A stretch of 37,202 bases of DNA. It comes from Pseudoxanthomonas suwonensis J47 (GTDB lineage Bacteria > Pseudomonadota > Gammaproteobacteria > Xanthomonadales > Xanthomonadaceae). Below are positions 16,436 to 24,914 of this stretch, in pieces. The stretch lies in NCBI RefSeq assembly GCF_000513955.1, contig NZ_AZUZ01000033.1, forward strand, positions 146 to 37,347, in the 5' to 3' direction. Below the pieces are notes generated by a model. The model did not search any database. It was given only the letters and a program-made list of their open reading frames with translations, and was not told where the DNA came from. The translations under genes were made by a program, and so were the position numbers. Every line of letters starts with the position of its first letter. The stretch's first letter is position 1.

Positions 16436-17361
16436 GGCCGCACCTCCCCCGCACTGAACTTGTCCTTCATGCCCACCCACGATTGGATCCGGACCTCGAA
16501 CTCCGAAAGCCCGGATCGGTGCATACTCAGGATATCCTCGGCCTTCTTTCGTCCCAACACGGACCGGGACCAAAGCTGCCATTGATAGCCAATGGAGCCG
16601 ACTGGGTACTCTTCTGTAGGCGAGAACGCCATCTCCGCACCGGCAACGATGACACGCCGAACCACGGCATCCCAAAGTACGCCTGTCGCCCGCGGCTCCT
16701 TCCTCGAAACGTCCTCGATAAACCGCTTGGCTTCCGAGTTGAGGTAGACGACAAGCCCCTGTTCCACCTCAAGGAATGGGTCATCCGCGACCACCACGTG
16801 AACGAGGGCGCCCGATGCCTTCCCTAAACCAAAATACCTGTTGAAGTCGATTGCTTCTATCGCAAGGCGTGCCCGGCCGCCCTCAATCCGGCCCCTCCAG
16901 CAGGCACCCCAAAGACGGGCTCCCCTGAGCCTAGGCGTCAACTGGTCGCCGCCGTTCAATGGACTCCCAAGAACCACCGAGAGATGAACGCTCAGATCGC
17001 GCGCGAGGCGCGTGCCGTCGAGTTCAAGTTCAACGTTGCACCAGTCCTCGGCCGTTAACGAGAGTGGATATACCGAACGTGCCGCAACCTCGAGATCCCG
17101 CCCGGTATAAGCCGTCACCGCCAGGCATAACCTCATTTCCGGATGTTGATCGGCTAGCAGTCTGTCGCCGGCGCTGGGGGCCAGCCTTACCGAGTTCGAC
17201 ACCCTGATCGGCATCCCCGGCTCCCATCCGATGACTACGCCCCCGTCCTCGACAAGCTGGGTCCCTCCGCTCCCGCACGTCACTTCCCAGCCAATTCCCA
17301 GCCGCAGAACGACGTCCTCACTCCACAGGATGCGATGAGGGGGAATGGGGCGCCTAGCCAT
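16432..17361 (-). CDS. Uncharacterised defence-island protein (309 aa)
   Basis: I do not recognise this family. The protein is mostly beta-strand and short-helix in pattern: WEVTCGSGGTQLVEDGG, MRLCLAVTAYTG, VELELDG, LSVHLSVVLGSP. A central segment LRGARLWGACWRGRIEGGRARLAIEAIDFNRYFG follows, and the last third has LVVYLNSEAKRFIEDV, VLWDAVVRRVIVAGAEMAF and WQLWSRSVLGRKKAEDIL. No transmembrane segment, signal peptide or known catalytic motif is evident. It overlaps the GHKL ATPase gene by 8 bases and the next gene by 4, so its stoichiometric synthesis with both is likely. A role as subunit of the GHKL/Z1 complex is inference from position only. Confidence 0.75.
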   Translation of the reverse strand: MARRPIPPHRILWSEDVVLRLGIGWEVTCGSGGTQLVEDGGVVIGWEPGMPIRVSNSVRLAPSAGDRLLADQHPEMRLCLAVTAYTGRDLEVAARSVYPLSLTAEDWCNVELELDGTRLARDLSVHLSVVLGSPLNGGDQLTPRLRGARLWGACWRGRIEGGRARLAIEAIDFNRYFGLGKASGALVHVVVADDPFLEVEQGLVVYLNSEAKRFIEDVSRKEPRATGVLWDAVVRRVIVAGAEMAFSPTEEYPVGSIGYQWQLWSRSVLGRKKAEDILSMHRSGLSEFEVRIQSWVGMKDKFSAGEVRP

Positions 17362-19174
17362 TCACATCACCTCCAAGTTCGACATCAACCGTGACGGCAT
17401 ACGAGCCTCCAAAGCTGACCGCGAACTCGTAGTTGCCCGGCATGGAAGCACTGCACAGCCCCCCCTGTGAACTGGTCCCATCAGGCTTCGTCCATCCGAT
17501 GACCCGAGGAGGAGTCATCTCCGGCGGGAGCTCAGCCGTGGTTCCTCCTTCGATCGCAACCGACGTAGTAGCCTGTATTGCCTGGTCGAGCTGCCTCCTT
17601 ACCTCAACCCGATACCTCGCGACTGTCTTCCCGCCGACCACTTCCAGCCCAATGAACTCGGGGGCGGAGATGGGGTTGCGGGAACGCCCCGACGCTCCAC
17701 CGCCGGCCCCGCCCACATGGCCGGCGGCAGAGCCATCTCCAGCTAGGAACTGTTCGGAAAAATAGTCCGCCGCATCTGCGAGGGACGGGGCGTCTGCTGC
17801 GGCCACGAGAGGTTGCGCGCGGATGCCTAGGCAAGCCCTGACGCCCTCCGACAGATACTTGAGCGTCATGCGCACTGTGGTCGCTTCAGCACCCTTCAGC
17901 TTGGCAGGATTCCAGTCATCATGGGCGGGCGGCTCCGCCGCGGCGAATGCAGACGCATCGGCGGGTGAAGACTCAGCAAGCACCACGCCAACCCATGGCG
18001 CGCATTCCGTACCGATATCGACCTGCTTGTAGGTAACCACGAGCTCACTCGCCCGCATCAACGCGACGTGCGCGAGACCTCCCCTGAATTCCGCCAATGG
18101 GTCCGGCCAGTGCGGATCGCCCAGCCCCTCTCCGATCATCACGTGGGGAGCCAAGATTGCACCGACATGTGCAGCCGGATTTCGCCTGGTCTTGGGCCCA
18201 ACCCCGGCTGCCGGCGGCGTTCGCCGAGTACGTGCCATGGCCAAAGCGGTCGCGAAACACTCATAAACCGGATGCCCACCGGCCAAGCTCAGGCTACGCT
18301 CACCGTCACCCAGGTCGACGCGCAGTTCCATCGGTGTGCGCCCATCCACTGGCACCAGCTTCGGCCATAGGTTGTGATACAGGATCTGCGGAATGCAGTG
18401 GGCAGCTGCATCCATGCTGATCTCTGGCCACGGTATCAGGATCGACGTTCCCGCATGGGCCATCCCGTCCCGGCGGGGAAAACCGACAGCTTCCGAAATG
18501 TCCACCGCCTGTCGTCCTTCGATCGGGCGGATGGAACGACCGTCGACTGATGCACCCCAAAAGTGACGGCCCGTATGACGATTCCCCCGGCCCTCACCCG
18601 AAGTGGCGACATACGAATCACCCAGCCTGCATGCCATCACCCTCCGAGGCCCATTTGCTCCTGCGACCTGGGAGTCGACCAGGATCGTGCGTGCCAAGCC
18701 TGCGAGATAGAGCGATGCTCGCCCGAAGCCATAGGTCCCCCCGGTGCTGCCATCGAAATGGGGACTTCCGATGTCAAAGAAGAACCGCACGAACCGACTA
18801 CTTTCCTTCACAGGGTCAGGTGATCCGCTCAGTCCGTGCGTACCGAAGTCGCAGATCTCAAGGACAGGAATCTCCTCACCTTTCCCAAGCCGAGGTGTGA
18901 GCTGGTCAACCTCCGGCGGCTCACCAGAACTCTCGCTTCCCGCCAGCAGCAGCGCCCGTAGGGCGTCACGCTGAGGCCCGCGAAGAGTGCGGACACGGAC
19001 TAGTAACGACGGGGCTTGTCCCTCCAAGCGGGCGTCCCAGGCATTCTGGGCGGCTTCCCTAAGCACCAAGGTGATGGGGTCCATTGTCGGCGCCCCAAGT
19101 AGATTCGCCAGACCTTTGGCTTGTAGACCACCGCTAGGAGATACGGGCTCCGAGTACCGCACAACCACACTCAT
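17354..19174 (-). CDS. GHKL (MutL/MORC-like) ATPase of a restriction-type defence system
   Basis: Protein of 606 residues. The Bergerat ATP-binding fold is clear: N-box LREAAQNAWDA with Glu40 and Asn44, G1 box ICDFGTHGLSG with Asp109, and G2 box GGTYGFGRASLY around 145-156. The C-terminal half has no recognised nuclease motif and ends in a beta-rich region (VIGWTKPDG, YEFAVSFGGSYAVTVDVEL). GHKL ATPases with Z1, PD-(D/E)XK and methyltransferase partners have been described as MutL/MORC-like ATPases of restriction-modification systems, where ATP-driven dimer closure is thought to remodel DNA or clamp it. The start overlaps the nuclease gene's stop by 4 bases (ATGA). It is the core ATPase of the operon along with the Z1 protein. 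Confidence 0.87.
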   Translation of the reverse strand: MSVVVRYSEPVSPSGGLQAKGLANLLGAPTMDPITLVLREAAQNAWDARLEGQAPSLLVRVRTLRGPQRDALRALLLAGSESSGEPPEVDQLTPRLGKGEEIPVLEICDFGTHGLSGSPDPVKESSRFVRFFFDIGSPHFDGSTGGTYGFGRASLYLAGLARTILVDSQVAGANGPRRVMACRLGDSYVATSGEGRGNRHTGRHFWGASVDGRSIRPIEGRQAVDISEAVGFPRRDGMAHAGTSILIPWPEISMDAAAHCIPQILYHNLWPKLVPVDGRTPMELRVDLGDGERSLSLAGGHPVYECFATALAMARTRRTPPAAGVGPKTRRNPAAHVGAILAPHVMIGEGLGDPHWPDPLAEFRGGLAHVALMRASELVVTYKQVDIGTECAPWVGVVLAESSPADASAFAAAEPPAHDDWNPAKLKGAEATTVRMTLKYLSEGVRACLGIRAQPLVAAADAPSLADAADYFSEQFLAGDGSAAGHVGGAGGGASGRSRNPISAPEFIGLEVVGGKTVARYRVEVRRQLDQAIQATTSVAIEGGTTAELPPEMTPPRVIGWTKPDGTSSQGGLCSASMPGNYEFAVSFGGSYAVTVDVELGGDVNG

Positions 19175-20169
19175 GAAGATGCTCCTAGCAAAGCTTCAAG
19201 CGCCGCTTCGATCGGCACTTCAAAGTTCCTCGCAGTCTCAAGGGACAGGTCATAACTCACGTGACTGACCCCGGGGTCGAGTACCCCACTCGTCAGCTTC
19301 GCGGCGGTCAGCCGCGGAAAGTTGTCCTGAACGTGGTAGACAACTTCCTCGCGCAGTTCGAACCGGGCGCGCCCGTCCAGCTCACCAAGGCTGGCAAGAC
19401 ATTCCTCGAAAGCAATGGCACCAGCCGGGCTGAGGCAAGCGCGGATCTCTTCCACCAACGAAGCCACACCAAGACTGCCCTCCATTGCCTGTTCGAGCCT
19501 GACCAGGCAGAGATACAGGCTGCCATCGATCGGAGGGTCCAGCTGGTCAATATCGGAAATCCGCACCCTGCGGTCACGAACCTCGGACCGCACCGTAGTT
19601 TTCACTTCGATCGCAACCGGACCGCGGCGGAAGTCATGGCGGGCCCCCTTCGGCCCCGACCAAGCGAAGACCATGGAAGATTCTCGCCTTACCAGCTCCC
19701 GCAATAGCCAAAGCTCGCCAACAAGCCCGATCGTCGCCCCGGACTCCCTCTCGCTGGACACAGCAAGCAGGCGCCGGAACTCTTCATTGCAACGCTCCAG
19801 CGCCGAAGCGACCTCCTCGTAGCCCACGGAGCGCCAGAGCAATGCGCAGAACGCTTCGAATGCCTGGTCGGCATTGTGGTCCCGACACCAGACATGGATG
19901 AAACGACGTTCCCCAACTTCCGGGACCTCAAAGTGCGCGACTTCGCCTGCCAGTGCCGCACCATTTCTGACACGCAAAGCCCGAGGTATCGAGATCCGTT
20001 CCCCAGGATGCGTCCCGAGCAGCAGACCACGTTCCCCCGCCGCATTCAAAGTCGCGCGAACGAACCGCGGGGCCTCCTCCAGCGCGTAGACACGAAGCCC
20101 TTCTGCCCTTTGCGGCGAACCACGCAGCACTTCCCAAGCCTCCCTCAGTCGCCCGATCCGGTCACTCAT
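19171..20169 (-). CDS. PD-(D/E)XK-motif nuclease, DUF4420 type
   Basis: Protein of 332 residues. The nuclease core lies at about 145-195: GLVGELWLLREL (Glu152), WSGPKGARHDFRRG (Asp179), then VAIEVKTT (Glu188, Lys190), giving the D-X9-EXK arrangement of restriction-endonuclease-fold enzymes. The surrounding sequence (RFIHVWCRDHNADQAF, LEEAPRF) and the length fit the DUF4420 family annotated as PD-(D/E)XK motif protein. That family is found beside Z1-domain and GHKL genes. It is the likely DNA-cutting subunit. It overlaps both neighbours by 4 bases. Catalytic residues are all present, so it should be active. Confidence 0.86.
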   Translation of the reverse strand: MSDRIGRLREAWEVLRGSPQRAEGLRVYALEEAPRFVRATLNAAGERGLLLGTHPGERISIPRALRVRNGAALAGEVAHFEVPEVGERRFIHVWCRDHNADQAFEAFCALLWRSVGYEEVASALERCNEEFRRLLAVSSERESGATIGLVGELWLLRELVRRESSMVFAWSGPKGARHDFRRGPVAIEVKTTVRSEVRDRRVRISDIDQLDPPIDGSLYLCLVRLEQAMEGSLGVASLVEEIRACLSPAGAIAFEECLASLGELDGRARFELREEVVYHVQDNFPRLTAAKLTSGVLDPGVSHVSYDLSLETARNFEVPIEAALEALLGASS

Positions 20170-22799
20170 CCTTCAAGGAGCTCCCGGGCAATCTCGTCCA
20201 TTGGCTCTTCATCCGGCTCAATGGGAGTCAGGTTCGTCGTTACGTAGTCGTAGCTTCGTATGGGGTCACCGGGCAGGAAGACGCCGATACCGAGCACATC
20301 GTGTACGGCATCCAGCTTTTCCCTGTCACTGGATGCGGGTGCGTGCGGCTGCGAGTTCCTGTCGATTGGATACAAGAGCAACAGCGGCCCAGAACTTCCG
20401 CGCAGCTTCTTGACATCTTCCCAGCTCGCATCATTGTCAATGGATGGTACTGGGTCGAGGTCCAACAACAGGTCACGTTTGGACATCAACGCCTTGATCG
20501 AGACGTCGTCGCTGCCGCCTCTCATCGCACTGCGGTTGACACACCTCACGGGCACGCCCCCCAGCGGTACCCCACTCTCACTCCCGTCCGCCGTGGTCAC
20601 CACCACCACATTCCAGCGATCCAGAGAACCATCGGTGGCTTGCCGCAGGTACTGGGCGAGTAGTGCCCCGTCCAACCCCGAATTATCGGAATGAACCGAG
20701 TACTCGCCGAGAAAGGCCAGAACGGCATCCAAGTCCGCCTGATAGGTGGCCCGCCGGTCCTTTACCTTTCGTGACCGTTTGAGCAAACGGTCACCGGCCC
20801 TCCAGTTGTTGGAAAGCCAGTTCTCGTTCCACCTCAAGAACCGGATGGTCTGCAGATGGCGTCCGGCATAACCCACCTGGGCCTTGACCGTGTGCCTCAA
20901 CCGGTTCCGGTTGGTGATCATCATTCCCGGGATCTTTCGGATGCGCACCGCAAATTGCGCGGGCGTTACGTTATGACGGCTGTAATAGCCGATGTCGCGA
21001 CGAATTTCTTCCTCAACCGTAGCCAGCTGATAGAAGGCATTCTGGATACCAGCCTCCATCCAGATTCGCGGCATATCCTCGAATCCGCGGCGATACCCGA
21101 ACCAACGCCCCATCTGCATCAAGGTGTCGTACTGGCTCGAAGTCCTCATGAAGAAGCTAACCACCAACCCTTCTAGCGTCAGCCCTCGGGCAAGGACGTT
21201 CCCTCCGATAACCAAGTACCTCCTGCCAGGAACGTCATAGTCGATCCGGTCGGTGCTCTCCCAGTTCTCGACCTTGATCTCGATGGACTTTGCGCACGCA
21301 AGGATGCGCGGCTCCAGTTCATCAAAACTGACTTCCGAGCGCCCGAATCGCGATGCTGGAACCGCTTCGGATTCCGTTTCCCATAGTTCCCTGAGCTGCC
21401 CTTGAAGCTGTGCATCACCACCAACCAAGCGGGCTATCAGCGAGTTCAAGTAGGCCGAGATGGCGCCTCGTGCCATCTCGTGCACGCCGGTCAGCATGGA
21501 GGTATGGACCAACATGGAAGCGTGATCCCCACCCAGTCCCCTGATCTCTTTGGCAGCCAGACATAGGACAAAGTAGTGGATTGCCGTGCGCAAGCTTGCT
21601 GAAACCTCAAAAACGAAAGGCGTTGACTTCCCAACAGGCCGCAGGCTGGATACCTCCTTCGGATCCACCACGCGGATCATTGAGTACCCCTCCTCTTCAA
21701 GTTTGCTCGCATCACCCTCGAGCGCCGCCCTGCCGAAAAGCTCCTCCGCGCCGAAGTAACCAACGGCTTTCGACAAAGGGTGGATAAAATCCCGTGGGTA
21801 CAGATCGTCTTCGCTGCTGGTATTGATCAGGACGTTGGCATAGGGCGTTGCGGTGTAACCGACGTATGCCACCCTGGGGAGTTCGGCCAAGATCTGCCGA
21901 ATCAGGTCATTGATCACGGTGACTGCATTGTCTACAGCAGCCGAATTGACGCTCGCCTGGTCGCATTCATCATCAATCATCAAGAACGGGGTTTGCTCGC
22001 GGAGCGCTTTAGGCGTATTGCGTAGCGCGCGAAGGAACCGCCTGAGCACTCCCGCATTCTTCTTCATGACCGCGAGATGCCGGGTCTCACCCAACAGCTG
22101 AAGCGAGCCTCCGGGTGGCAATGTGAAGTCACCCTTCTCGACCACGCCGTCGTTGCGTATAAGGTCTGCACGAGTCTGACGTTGCCAACGCCCAGGTCTG
22201 GCCAGATTGAGAATGTCCGCATCCAGACGCTTCTGCGTCTGGTTGCGGAGGCTGTCAGTCATGCCTGAGAGGACGATAAAGAACTTGAACGGAGTGCCGG
22301 CCGCTTTAGCGAGCACCGCCGCCATGTTTCCGGTCTTTCCGCTCTGGACGTATCCAACCACAAGGCCGCGGGTCGAGAACCGCTCTTTTCCCGGGTTATC
22401 GATGAGGTTAAGAATCGCGGTGCTTTCTTGGTCAACAGCGTCAATCGTCTCCTGATCCCGCCCTAAGCTCCTGAGGCGCTCCACGAGACGATTCCACTCC
22501 TCAGCATCATTGGTGGGGCCGTTGTACCAAGCCACGCGTCCAGCTTGGAGGGTGCACCTCGTATAGAACGAGACCCTTTTCTGCTCCTCCTCGATCCGGA
22601 GCCACGCAGCCTCAAGACTTTCACGCATCAACGTAGCCATAAACTGGCTGGTTGCTGCCACTGGCTCGTGCTGTTCCTTTACTTCTTGAAAAGCCTCCTC
22701 GAAAGACTTTCCGCCAGTCATGACCAATGAGCGTATCAACCGCTCATGCACTTGACTGTAGTGCTGAACCATCTGCGGGTCGACAACTGCTTCGGACAT
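20166..22799 (-). CDS. Z1-domain helicase-like ATPase (first gene of defence operon)
   Basis: Protein of 877 residues. Superfamily-2-like motifs are in order: Walker A GYVQSGKTGNM (149-159), FFIVLSGMTDSLRNQT as motif Ia, FLMIDDECDQAS (273-283) as the DExx-like motif II, and AYVGYTATPYAN (311-322) as motif III. A C-terminal set follows, GGNVLARGLTLEGLVVSFF and YDTLMQMGRWFGYR, corresponding to motifs V and VI. The Z1 domain covers the middle of the protein. Such proteins are the translocase or helicase partners of GHKL ATPases and REase-fold nucleases in predicted restriction systems. The start at 22799 follows AGGGGGCAGTA. It is divergent from the methyltransferase gene across 99 bases. Confidence 0.88.
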   Translation of the reverse strand: MSEAVVDPQMVQHYSQVHERLIRSLVMTGGKSFEEAFQEVKEQHEPVAATSQFMATLMRESLEAAWLRIEEEQKRVSFYTRCTLQAGRVAWYNGPTNDAEEWNRLVERLRSLGRDQETIDAVDQESTAILNLIDNPGKERFSTRGLVVGYVQSGKTGNMAAVLAKAAGTPFKFFIVLSGMTDSLRNQTQKRLDADILNLARPGRWQRQTRADLIRNDGVVEKGDFTLPPGGSLQLLGETRHLAVMKKNAGVLRRFLRALRNTPKALREQTPFLMIDDECDQASVNSAAVDNAVTVINDLIRQILAELPRVAYVGYTATPYANVLINTSSEDDLYPRDFIHPLSKAVGYFGAEELFGRAALEGDASKLEEEGYSMIRVVDPKEVSSLRPVGKSTPFVFEVSASLRTAIHYFVLCLAAKEIRGLGGDHASMLVHTSMLTGVHEMARGAISAYLNSLIARLVGGDAQLQGQLRELWETESEAVPASRFGRSEVSFDELEPRILACAKSIEIKVENWESTDRIDYDVPGRRYLVIGGNVLARGLTLEGLVVSFFMRTSSQYDTLMQMGRWFGYRRGFEDMPRIWMEAGIQNAFYQLATVEEEIRRDIGYYSRHNVTPAQFAVRIRKIPGMMITNRNRLRHTVKAQVGYAGRHLQTIRFLRWNENWLSNNWRAGDRLLKRSRKVKDRRATYQADLDAVLAFLGEYSVHSDNSGLDGALLAQYLRQATDGSLDRWNVVVVTTADGSESGVPLGGVPVRCVNRSAMRGGSDDVSIKALMSKRDLLLDLDPVPSIDNDASWEDVKKLRGSSGPLLLLYPIDRNSQPHAPASSDREKLDAVHDVLGIGVFLPGDPIRSYDYVTTNLTPIEPDEEPMDEIARELLEG

Positions 22800-22898
22800 T
22801 ACTGCCCCCTGCTAAGCATCCGGGCACGCCCCCCTGGCGTGCTTCCCCAGCGCGTGCGATCCTGGCACACTTTCGCCAAAGCAGCCCACCCCCCTCGC
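22800..22898. promoter_or_regulatory. Divergent promoter region with palindrome between Z1 operon and methyltransferase
   Basis: These 99 bases must carry promoters for both arms of the system. GCACGCC at 22824-22830 and GGCGTGC at 22836-22842 form a perfect 7-bp inverted repeat around CCCCT, 24 bases upstream of the Z1 start codon. It could be an operator or a hairpin in the 5' leader of the Z1 mRNA. No controller protein gene is adjacent. The methyltransferase could bind here to autoregulate; that is speculation. Confidence 0.5.
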
Positions 22899-24407
22899 AT
22901 GACCATCCCTGTTGTTGACATCTTTGCCGGACCCGGTGGCCTTGGCGAAGGGTTCTCCTCCTATGTCCCGAACGGGCGGAAAGAACCCGCGTTCAAGATC
23001 AGCGTCTCGGCCGAGATGGAGGCCAATGCGGCCCGAACCTTGCGCCTCCGGGCCTTCTTCCGGCAGTTCCCGCCCGGTGAGGTTCCCGAAAGCTACTACG
23101 AGTACGTCCGCGGGAAGCGGGATACGCCATGGACGGAGGCCACCCGAGGCGAGTGGAAGGCCGCCTGCGAGGAGGCGCTACAGCTCACTTTGGGGATCGC
23201 AGAGCACGACCGGATTCTTGCCGACCGCGTGGCCAAGGTTGCCGGGCAGGACCAGCCGTGGGTGCTCGTGGGGGGGCCGCCGTGCCAGGCCTACTCCCTG
23301 GTCGGCCGCTCCCGGAACAAGGGCAACCGGGATTACCTCCCCGAGAAGGACGAGCGTCATTTCCTGTACCGCCACTATCTGGAACTGATCCGCAAGTTCA
23401 GCCCGGCGGTCTTTGTCATGGAGAACGTCAAGGGAATCCTTTCCTCCAAGGTCGGCGGTTCCCTCATCTTCCCGCAGATCCTGCGGGACCTTTCCCAGCC
23501 CGGAGGGCACGGCGGCCCCCGCTACCGCATCCTGCCGCTAGTCACCCCGGACCCGGGAACCGAAGACGACAGCTCGCGGTTCATCCTGCGCGCCGAGGAA
23601 CTGGGTGTTCCTCAAGCGCGGCACCGTGTGATCCTGCTGGGCATTAGCGAGCAGCTCAGCGACGGATATACCCCCATTACCGCTCAGCCGACGCAGACCT
23701 ACGTGGAGCACGTCCTCCGTCATCTGCCGCGCCGCAGGAGCGGCATCACCAAGCAGAAGGTCCAAGACTGGCGCAGGGACGCCGAACGCATACTTGTGGC
23801 CACGGCGAAGCTCGTCCAGCGGACCCAGAAGGACGTGGCGGATGAACTGTTTGCTGCGGCACACCGACTCCCGGCGACCGATCCCGGCTCAGGCGGGCGC
23901 TGGATGCGCTGGGCCGGAGACTACGGCCACCTGCCAGACCACCTGAAGGACTGGCTGCACGATCCCCGCCTGGGCGGCATCCTCAACCACGAGGTGCGCG
24001 CACACATGGCCGAGGACCTCAAGCGCTATGCCTATACTGCGGCCTTTACCAAGGTGCACAAGCAATCGCCCAAGGGTCCGGATGAGTTCCCGACCGCCCT
24101 CTATCCGGACCATCTGAGCTGGGGAAGCGGCGGCTTCTCCGACCGGTTCAAGGCCCAGGCATGGAAACGTCCAAGCTCGACAGTGACCAGCCACCTGTCG
24201 AAGGACGGGCACTACTTCATCCATCCGGACGCCAGCCAGCTCCGGAGCATCTCGGTGCGCGAGGCAGCGCGCCTCCAGACCTTCCCGGACAACTATTTCT
24301 TTGAGGGATCGCGGGGGGCCCAGTTCAGACAGGTGGGCAATGCCGTGCCGCCGTGGATGGCCCGCCAGATTGCCGAAGTGGTCTACTCGGCCCTCACTTC
24401 GAGGTGA
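22899..24407 (+). CDS. C5-cytosine DNA methyltransferase (Dcm family) of the defence system
   Basis: Protein of 502 residues carrying the m5C methyltransferase motif series. Motif I is VVDIFAGPGGLGEGF (5-19). Motif IV is VGGPPCQAYSLVGRSRNKG with catalytic Cys129, and motif VI is FVMENVKGIL. Motif VIII is QARHRVILLGI, and motifs IX-X run from RSISVREAARLQTFPDNYFF to QFRQVGNAVPPWMARQIAEVV. A long insertion between VIII and IX is the target-recognition region. It transfers methyl groups from S-adenosylmethionine to cytosine at an unknown site. The open frame extends upstream to 22746, but the Met at 22899 sits directly before motif I. No Shine-Dalgarno precedes it, so initiation may be leaderless or weak. 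It overlaps the convergent vsr by 25 bases. Confidence 0.92.
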   Translation: MTIPVVDIFAGPGGLGEGFSSYVPNGRKEPAFKISVSAEMEANAARTLRLRAFFRQFPPGEVPESYYEYVRGKRDTPWTEATRGEWKAACEEALQLTLGIAEHDRILADRVAKVAGQDQPWVLVGGPPCQAYSLVGRSRNKGNRDYLPEKDERHFLYRHYLELIRKFSPAVFVMENVKGILSSKVGGSLIFPQILRDLSQPGGHGGPRYRILPLVTPDPGTEDDSSRFILRAEELGVPQARHRVILLGISEQLSDGYTPITAQPTQTYVEHVLRHLPRRRSGITKQKVQDWRRDAERILVATAKLVQRTQKDVADELFAAAHRLPATDPGSGGRWMRWAGDYGHLPDHLKDWLHDPRLGGILNHEVRAHMAEDLKRYAYTAAFTKVHKQSPKGPDEFPTALYPDHLSWGSGGFSDRFKAQAWKRPSSTVTSHLSKDGHYFIHPDASQLRSISVREAARLQTFPDNYFFEGSRGAQFRQVGNAVPPWMARQIAEVVYSALTSR

Positions 24408-24850
24408 TCGCCGCCGGATGCAAGGTCCACGTACGTGGCTCCGCCCCGGATCTGCTCGAACAGGGTTTCGAGGGTCGCCGTAGTGTGGTCACGCATGGCA
24501 CATTCCCAGACCACCAGAACGCGCCATCCCAGGTTTCTGAGGCCATCCTCGGCACGCGCATCCCTCACCGCATTTCCGCTGATCTTCGTCTTCCAGAAGT
24601 CCGTCCGGGTGGCAGGTAACCGGAAATAGCGGCATTGCTCGTGCCCATGCCAGAAGCAGCCATGGATGAAGATCGCGGCGTTCCATTTCGGCAGCGTAAG
24701 GTCCGGCCTGCCCGGCAGGTCCCGGCGATGGATCCGGAACCGCATTCCGCGACCATGGAGATACCGGCGGACGAGCATTTCCGGTTTGGTATCCCTGCCC
24801 CGGATTGAAGACATCATCCGTGAGCGCACTTCGGGATCAACAATGTCCAT
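24383..24850 (-). CDS. vsr: Very short patch repair (Vsr) endonuclease
   Basis: Protein of 155 residues, normal for Vsr. It begins MDIVDPEVRSRMMSSIRGRDTKPE, characteristic of the family. GRPDL (Asp50) provides the catalytic Asp and FIHGCFWH (His64, His68) the catalytic and zinc-site histidines; Cys66 and Cys73 also fit the zinc site. Vsr nicks 5' of the T in T:G mismatches that arise by deamination of 5-methylcytosine, protecting methylated sites from mutation. It is convergent with the m5C methyltransferase gene and shares 25 bases with its 3' end, the typical partner arrangement. Confidence 0.93.
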   Translation of the reverse strand: MDIVDPEVRSRMMSSIRGRDTKPEMLVRRYLHGRGMRFRIHRRDLPGRPDLTLPKWNAAIFIHGCFWHGHEQCRYFRLPATRTDFWKTKISGNAVRDARAEDGLRNLGWRVLVVWECAMRDHTTATLETLFEQIRGGATYVDLASGGDHLEVRAE

Positions 24851-24914
24851 TGGAATAAGGTAACAGGCTCGGAAGTCCGGTCTAAGCCGACACCTGTCGG
24901 ACTGATCAATCGCG

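Noticed and set aside
22746-22898. N-terminal extension of the methyltransferase
   Set aside because: The extra 51 residues lie antisense to the Z1 start and intergenic region and lack any domain character.
15456-24914. Integrative element with attachment sites around the defence island
   Set aside because: No integrase, tRNA gene or flanking direct repeat was seen at either border.
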